Assembly (NCBI GenBank): GCA_003140315.1
Contig: PLJS01000159.1
Span: forward strand, 1 to 48,164
Source: Hyphomicrobiales bacterium
GTDB taxonomy: Bacteria > Pseudomonadota > Alphaproteobacteria > Rhizobiales > Xanthobacteraceae
DNA: 48,164 nt
Reading direction: 5' to 3'
Below, piece after piece: positions 44,639-48,164 of the stretch. Below the pieces are notes generated by a model. That model did not search any database, was not told the origin of the DNA, and worked only from the letters and a program-made list of their open reading frames with translations. Position numbers and translations under genes: made by a program. How positions within the stretch are numbered: position 1 is the stretch's first letter; each line of letters starts with the position of its first letter.

Positions 44639-45907
44639 ATGATGAGAATCTTCAAAGGCGCTTTCCTCGCCACGGCCGCAGTCGTCGGCGTGGCTTCAAC
44701 GGCCCTGGCCGCCGATTTGCCTTACAAGGTTGCGCCGCCTCCGGTCCTGGTGACGGTGTACAACTGGTCCGGCTTCTACGGTGGCGTTTATGGTGGCAGC
44801 AGCTTCACCGGTAATGGCGCCATAGGCATCACGGGCGATCCTACCTCGGTTGCTTACAACGGCCTCGCGTTAAACGGTACCGGCCAAGTTTCGAATACGA
44901 TCATTCCGGGCGGCGTTAATTGCGCGCTTCTCGTCAATTGCAATATAGGTGGTCCAGCTGCTACCTCCATCACCCCGAACGCCAATCCGGGATACCGGAT
45001 GGACTCGCTATTCCCGGCATCCACGACTTCTCCGCAGATGCGGGGGCTGTTCGGCGCTGAACTCGGTGCTCGTGCACAATTCGATCATTTCGTGTTGGGC
45101 ATCGGCGCCGACTTCACTTGGTTTACGAAAGACAAGGGGACGAACGTCACAGCGCTAGGCTCATTCTACAATTCGAACGGGTTCACGGCAAACTCGCAGG
45201 CGGTGGGCTGTATCGTCGGTGCCCTGGGCACCTGTAATACTGCCCAATTTCTCAATACCTCGGGCAGCGTGATCACCGTAAATAGCGGCGGATATGCAGC
45301 CAATCTGGCGATCCAGTCCAATCCCGACTGGGTCGGCACCGTTCGCGGGAGCGTCGGCTATGCGTTCGATCGTCTGTTGCTCACCGCATCTGGCGGCCTC
45401 GCCTATGCCCCCGGTTCGCTGAAAGTAAGCGGCACGTACAATGACAGGTTCACCTCGGCCTGCTCGGGAGTGACTAACGTTTACACAGCAAACGCAAACA
45501 GCCCCGGCACCCAACCCGGCCAATCTTTCGTCGGCTATCAATGCGGCGCTGCCGCCGTCAACTTGTCCTCGGTGAGCCAACTCACCACCACGTCGATAAA
45601 CTATTCGGGTAGCCATGGCGGCATGCTGATGGGCTTTGCGGGTGGCTTCGGCACGGCCTACGCGCTGACCGATCACATCTCTCTTACGTTCGAAAGCATG
45701 TACTACAACCTCGGCACGGTCAGCACGACGGTGACGGGTGCGGGAACCCAGACCACGACGACAGTGGCCTCAGGGACCGTAGGGCTCCCGGTAGCATCTC
45801 CTGGCTCGGTAGTCACCACGACCGCGGCGCTGGCGGGGCCCCCCATCCTCGTGTCGCGCGTGATCGACGGCTACGTCTTCAGAGGCGGCGTCCAGCTTAG
45901 GTTCTGA
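44639..45907 (+). CDS. Outer-membrane beta-barrel protein with six cysteines
   Basis: 422 residues. Signal peptide of about 24 residues ending TALA before ADLPYK. Then comes VYNWSGFYGGVYGGSSFTG, the Omp25-like first strand, with alternating strands throughout. The closing strand VFRGGVQLRF ends in the Phe recognised by the BAM complex. The size is well above the 200-280 residues usual for the family, because of long Ser/Thr/Asn/Gly-rich loops. Six Cys fall in pairs in these loops (NCALLVNC, GCIVGALGTC, SACSG, YQCGA), unusual for barrels. Two tandem ATGs (44639, 44642) follow AAGGGGG. Base composition is lower in GC than its neighbours. Confidence 0.88.
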   Translation: MMRIFKGAFLATAAVVGVASTALAADLPYKVAPPPVLVTVYNWSGFYGGVYGGSSFTGNGAIGITGDPTSVAYNGLALNGTGQVSNTIIPGGVNCALLVNCNIGGPAATSITPNANPGYRMDSLFPASTTSPQMRGLFGAELGARAQFDHFVLGIGADFTWFTKDKGTNVTALGSFYNSNGFTANSQAVGCIVGALGTCNTAQFLNTSGSVITVNSGGYAANLAIQSNPDWVGTVRGSVGYAFDRLLLTASGGLAYAPGSLKVSGTYNDRFTSACSGVTNVYTANANSPGTQPGQSFVGYQCGAAAVNLSSVSQLTTTSINYSGSHGGMLMGFAGGFGTAYALTDHISLTFESMYYNLGTVSTTVTGAGTQTTTTVASGTVGLPVASPGSVVTTTAALAGPPILVSRVIDGYVFRGGVQLRF

Positions 45908-45933
45908 TCTGATCCAATCGCTCCGTCTGAATG

Positions 45934-45963
45934 AAGGCCCGGCCGGTTGCCGGGCCTTTTTTC
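45934..45963 (+). terminator. Rho-independent terminator of the barrel gene
   Basis: A 10-bp perfect stem (AAGGCCCGGC with GCCGGGCCTT, loop CGGTT) is followed directly by TTTTTTC. It begins 27 bases after the barrel gene stop codon. Confidence 0.9.
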
Positions 45964-46031
45964 TTGGCGCGTCTCCGTTCGTACCCGCGCACCGGCCGCC
46001 GCCTGCCGGCGATCATTCGACGCTATTCCCT

Positions 46032-46073
46032 TTGGGGACGAATCAGGCGGCGTGCTAGATTCGGCTTAAGCCG
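46032..46073 (+). promoter_or_regulatory. Candidate promoter and palindromic operator of the parA-like gene
   Basis: TTGGGG (46032-46037) and TAGATT (46056-46061) are 18 bp apart. Directly downstream is the perfect 12-bp palindrome CGGCTTAAGCCG (46062-46073), with near-matching flanks GATTC and GAATC. It sits between the predicted -10 and ATG 46090, a place for a repressor. Confidence 0.35.
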
Positions 46074-46089
46074 CGAATCAGGGGCACGC

Positions 46090-46764
46090 ATGAACGTCAT
46101 CGTCTTTGCGTCGCGCAAGGGGGGCTCGGGCAAGAGTACGCTGACCTCGCACCTTGCCGCCCACGCAAACCGCCCGTCGCGCCGCTGCCTGCTGATCGAC
46201 GCCGATCCGCAAGGCTCGCTCACCCTGTGGCACACGCTGCGCGGCACCGCCGAGCCGCAATTGCGCAACGGCGTGCGCGGCGTCGCCGAGATCGTCGAGC
46301 AGGCGCGGCAAGACGGCACCGAATGGGTCTTCATCGATACGCCGCCGAACATGTCGACCGCCGTCACCGAGGCGATCAGCACCGCGACGCTGGTCGTGGT
46401 GCCGGTGCGGCTCGCGGTGTTCGATCTCGCGGCCGTGAAGGAGACGATCGACTTCGCGCGCGCCTCCAAGAAGCCGTTCGCGCTGATCATCAACGCGGTG
46501 CCGCCACGGCGCGACAACACCGAGTCGCCGTTCGTCACGCAGGTGCGCGAGGTGCTTGCGGGCCTCAACGTGCCGGTCTGGGCGGGGCAGATCACCCACC
46601 GCACGATCTATTCGCTCTCGCTCGAATACGGTGAGGGCGCGCGCGAATACGACGAGCATTCGCCCGCGGCGGCGGAGATCTCGGCGCTCTGGTCGGCGGT
46701 CGAGCGCTCCGTGAAGGCGATCCACGGCGCCTATGCGGGCGCCGTGATGCACCGCGCGGCGTAA
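46090..46764 (+). CDS. Orphan ParA/MinD-family ATPase
   Basis: 224 residues. The deviant Walker A motif KGGSGKST (10-17) has both the signature Lys and the P-loop Lys. LLIDADPQGSLTLW is Walker A', and WVFIDTPPNMSTAV is Walker B. The family segregates DNA, chemoreceptors or other cargo by moving on the nucleoid. No parB or cargo gene stands beside it, so the partner is elsewhere and its cargo is unknown. The length is that of the short, helix-turn-helix-free ParA class. ATG 46090 has only GGGG before it. The stop is just before a large palindromic repeat. Confidence 0.9.
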   Translation: MNVIVFASRKGGSGKSTLTSHLAAHANRPSRRCLLIDADPQGSLTLWHTLRGTAEPQLRNGVRGVAEIVEQARQDGTEWVFIDTPPNMSTAVTEAISTATLVVVPVRLAVFDLAAVKETIDFARASKKPFALIINAVPPRRDNTESPFVTQVREVLAGLNVPVWAGQITHRTIYSLSLEYGEGAREYDEHSPAAAEISALWSAVERSVKAIHGAYAGAVMHRAA

Positions 46765-46922
46765 CTTCCCTCTCCCCGCTTGCGGGGAGAGGGTGGCAAG
46801 GCGCGCAGCGCCGAGCCGGGTGAGGGGGGCTCTCCGGTGCTCAGGTTGTGGAGAGTCCCCCTCACCCGACTTGCTCGCGCAAGGCGCTCGCAAGCCGACC
46901 TCTCCCCGCACGCGGGGAGAGG
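46765..46922. repeat. CCCTCTCCCC-type repeat pair between parA-like gene and DUF1194 gene
   Basis: Two hairpins, CTCTCCCCGC with GCGGGGAGAG at each end (46770-46792 and 46898-46922), enclose a longer pairing of GAGCCGGGTGAGGGGG with CCCCCTCACCCGACTTGC. It reaches to within a few bases of the DUF1194 signal-peptide codons. Confidence 0.75.
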
Positions 46923-47658
46923 TTATGCGCCGCACGCGCTCGCCCTTCTCTTCGCCATCTTCCTTGCGGCACCCACTGCCGCGCAACAGCCCCCGACCGC
47001 GCCGGCGGTCGATCTCGCGCTCGTGCTCGCGGTCGATGCCTCGGGCAGCGTCGACCAGGCGCGCTTCGAATTGCAGAAGCAGGGCTATGCGGCGGCGTTC
47101 CGCCACCCGCGCGTGATCGCGGCGATCACCTCGGGGCCCGCGCAATCGATCGCCGTCATCATGATGCAATGGACCGGGCCGGCGCTGCAGGTCACGGCCG
47201 TGCGGTGGACGCGCATCTCCGACGCGGCCTCGGCGAACGCCTTCGCCGACGCGATCGCGGCCGCGCCGCGTCAACTGTTCGGCGGCGGAACCTCGATCTC
47301 GGGCGCGATCGATACCGCCATGGCGCTTCTGTTCGAGAGCCCGTATCGGGCGGGGCGGAGCGTGATCGACATTTCCGGCGACGGCGCGAACAATCGCGGC
47401 CGGCCGGCGAACGTCGCGCGCGACGAGGCGGTCGCCAAGGGCGTCGGCATCAACGGCCTGCCGATTCTGAGCCTGGAGCCGGACCTCGACCGCTATTACG
47501 AGCAGAACGTGATCGGCGGCCCGGGCGCCTTCGTGATCGCGGCGACCGGCTATGAGACTTTCGCCGACGCGATTTTAAAGAAGCTGATCGCCGAGATCGC
47601 GGGCGTCGCGCCGGCCGTGCCGGCGCGCGCCGTGGGCGCGGAGCCCTACTTCAACTGA
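46837..47658 (+). CDS. Secreted DUF1194 (von Willebrand A-like) protein
   Basis: About 273 residues. A signal-like hydrophobic run ALALLFAIFLAAPTAAQ precedes the vWA-like domain. That domain begins VDLALVLAVDASGSVDQARF, with the metal-site motif DASGS, and continues GGGTSISGAIDTAM and VIDISGDGANN. DUF1194 proteins are exported, of unknown role. The start is uncertain: no in-frame ATG lies near the signal peptide, and the preceding codons are a repeat. I used GTG 46837, which has GAGGGGGG seven bases upstream, though this adds an odd Arg-rich lead of about 30 residues. An ATG at 46925 is one frame off. It overlaps the next gene's 3' end by 13 bases. Confidence 0.8.
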   Translation: MLRLWRVPLTRLARARRSQADLSPHAGRGYAPHALALLFAIFLAAPTAAQQPPTAPAVDLALVLAVDASGSVDQARFELQKQGYAAAFRHPRVIAAITSGPAQSIAVIMMQWTGPALQVTAVRWTRISDAASANAFADAIAAAPRQLFGGGTSISGAIDTAMALLFESPYRAGRSVIDISGDGANNRGRPANVARDEAVAKGVGINGLPILSLEPDLDRYYEQNVIGGPGAFVIAATGYETFADAILKKLIAEIAGVAPAVPARAVGAEPYFN

Positions 47659-48134
47659 TCCGCGACCTTGTCGAGGCCGGCCTTGACGCAGACCTCGTCC
47701 TTCTCGCCGCCCGGCGCGCCCGATACGCCGACCGCGCCGATGACCTCGTCGCCGACCTTGACCGGCAGCGCGCCCGCGAGCGCGATCACGTTGGTCAGGA
47801 ACTGCGGGCCGCGCGTCGGATTGCTCTCGAGGTTCTTGGTCCACTCGGCCGACGAGATGCGGAACGTGCGCGCCGTATAGGCCTTGCGGAACGAGTTCTC
47901 CACGGTGTGCGGCGAAGCGCCGTCGCCGCGCACCTGCAGCAGGATCTCGCCGGCGCGCCCGACGATCGTCACCGAGACGCGATAGCCGTTCGCCTTGCAG
48001 GTCTCGAGCGCGGTCTGCGCGATCGTGATCGCCATTCCGGCGGAAATGCCTTTTTCGGTGAGCAGTTGCGCGTTCGCCGGCAGGCTGAACGCGCAGAGAA
48101 GCGGCAACGCGGAGAGACGAAGCAAAGCGGACAT
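47646..48134 (-). CDS. Secreted GlcG/HbpS-family (heme-binding-like) protein
   Basis: 162 residues. Signal peptide 1-22 ending ANA before Q23. The GlcG/HbpS domain then reads GISAGMAITIAQTALETCKA, GEILLQVRGDGASPHTVENS, FRKAYTARTF, and near the end VIGAVGVSGAPGGEKDEVCVKAGL, which is the family's most conserved block. Some members bind heme or corrinoids; others are of unknown use. Here the visible residues do not prove heme binding. It converges on the DUF1194 gene with a 13-base overlap of coding ends. Confidence 0.9.
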   Translation of the reverse strand: MSALLRLSALPLLCAFSLPANAQLLTEKGISAGMAITIAQTALETCKANGYRVSVTIVGRAGEILLQVRGDGASPHTVENSFRKAYTARTFRISSAEWTKNLESNPTRGPQFLTNVIALAGALPVKVGDEVIGAVGVSGAPGGEKDEVCVKAGLDKVADQLK

Positions 48135-48164
48135 GACGACCCCCTAGAGCATTTTCGAGTTAAT

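Noticed and set aside
43135-46922. CRISPR array
   Set aside because: The repeats are inverted, irregular in spacing, few in number and without unique spacers or cas genes.
48135-48164. Start of a further repeat or promoter at the window end (AGAGCATTTTCGAGTT)
   Set aside because: It resembles a short repeated motif in related genomes, but only 30 bases are visible.

Overview
The window is high-GC DNA from an alphaproteobacterium. It most likely belongs to the Hyphomicrobiales, near the Bradyrhizobium / Rhodopseudomonas / Xanthobacteraceae group. The grounds are the order of the division and cell-wall (dcw) genes, a 587-residue FtsZ with a long linker, Omp25-like barrels, a class A RNase P RNA, and several families of GC-rich intergenic palindromes that I associate with this group. 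Placement is by recognition only; no search was run.

Layout. (1) 1-11923 is a mixed metabolic and envelope region. It holds a DUF1445 protein, a small membrane protein, an Omp25-like barrel gene broken by a one-base frameshift, rnpB on the minus strand, an AmiD-type amidase, a VAO-type FAD oxidase, an alpha/beta hydrolase overlapping an amidohydrolase, a promoter / small ORF / terminator unit with a very long Shine-Dalgarno, a secreted amidohydrolase, a metallophosphoesterase, a Tat-exported FMN oxidase carrying a CxxCH motif, and a PRC-barrel protein. (2) 12105-34347 is the complete dcw cluster: mraZ, rsmH, ftsL, ftsI, murE, murF, mraY, murD, ftsW, murG, murC, murB, ddl, ftsQ, ftsA, ftsZ, lpxC. 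Many neighbours overlap by a few bases. A MraZ-type operator lies in front of mraZ. (3) 34525-39405 holds bamD, recN and ligA. (4) 39406-48164 holds a Bcr/CflA transporter, aminopeptidase P, a small basic protein, prmA, a Cys-containing outer-membrane barrel, an orphan ParA ATPase, a DUF1194 protein and a GlcG/HbpS protein.

The dcw cluster makes UDP-MurNAc-pentapeptide (MurB, MurC, MurD, MurE, MurF, Ddl), loads it on lipid (MraY, MurG), polymerises and crosslinks it at the septum (FtsW, FtsI), and builds the division ring (FtsZ, FtsA, FtsQ, FtsL). LpxC and BamD add outer-membrane lipid and protein assembly.

The most unusual features are two toxin-antitoxin modules inside this essential cluster. 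A brnT/brnA pair lies antisense between murE and murF, with a 16-bp palindrome over its promoter. An Unstab_antitox/RelE pair lies in the sense direction between murC and murB, and the toxin stop codon overlaps the murB start as ATGA. A small secreted Cys protein sits beside the second pair. A second candidate novelty is the unit at 7305-7517. Its small-ORF ribosome site is complementary to 16 bases of the 16S 3' end, and an internal copy resembling that 16S end could fold back on it. No tRNA, rRNA, insertion sequence or CRISPR array was seen.
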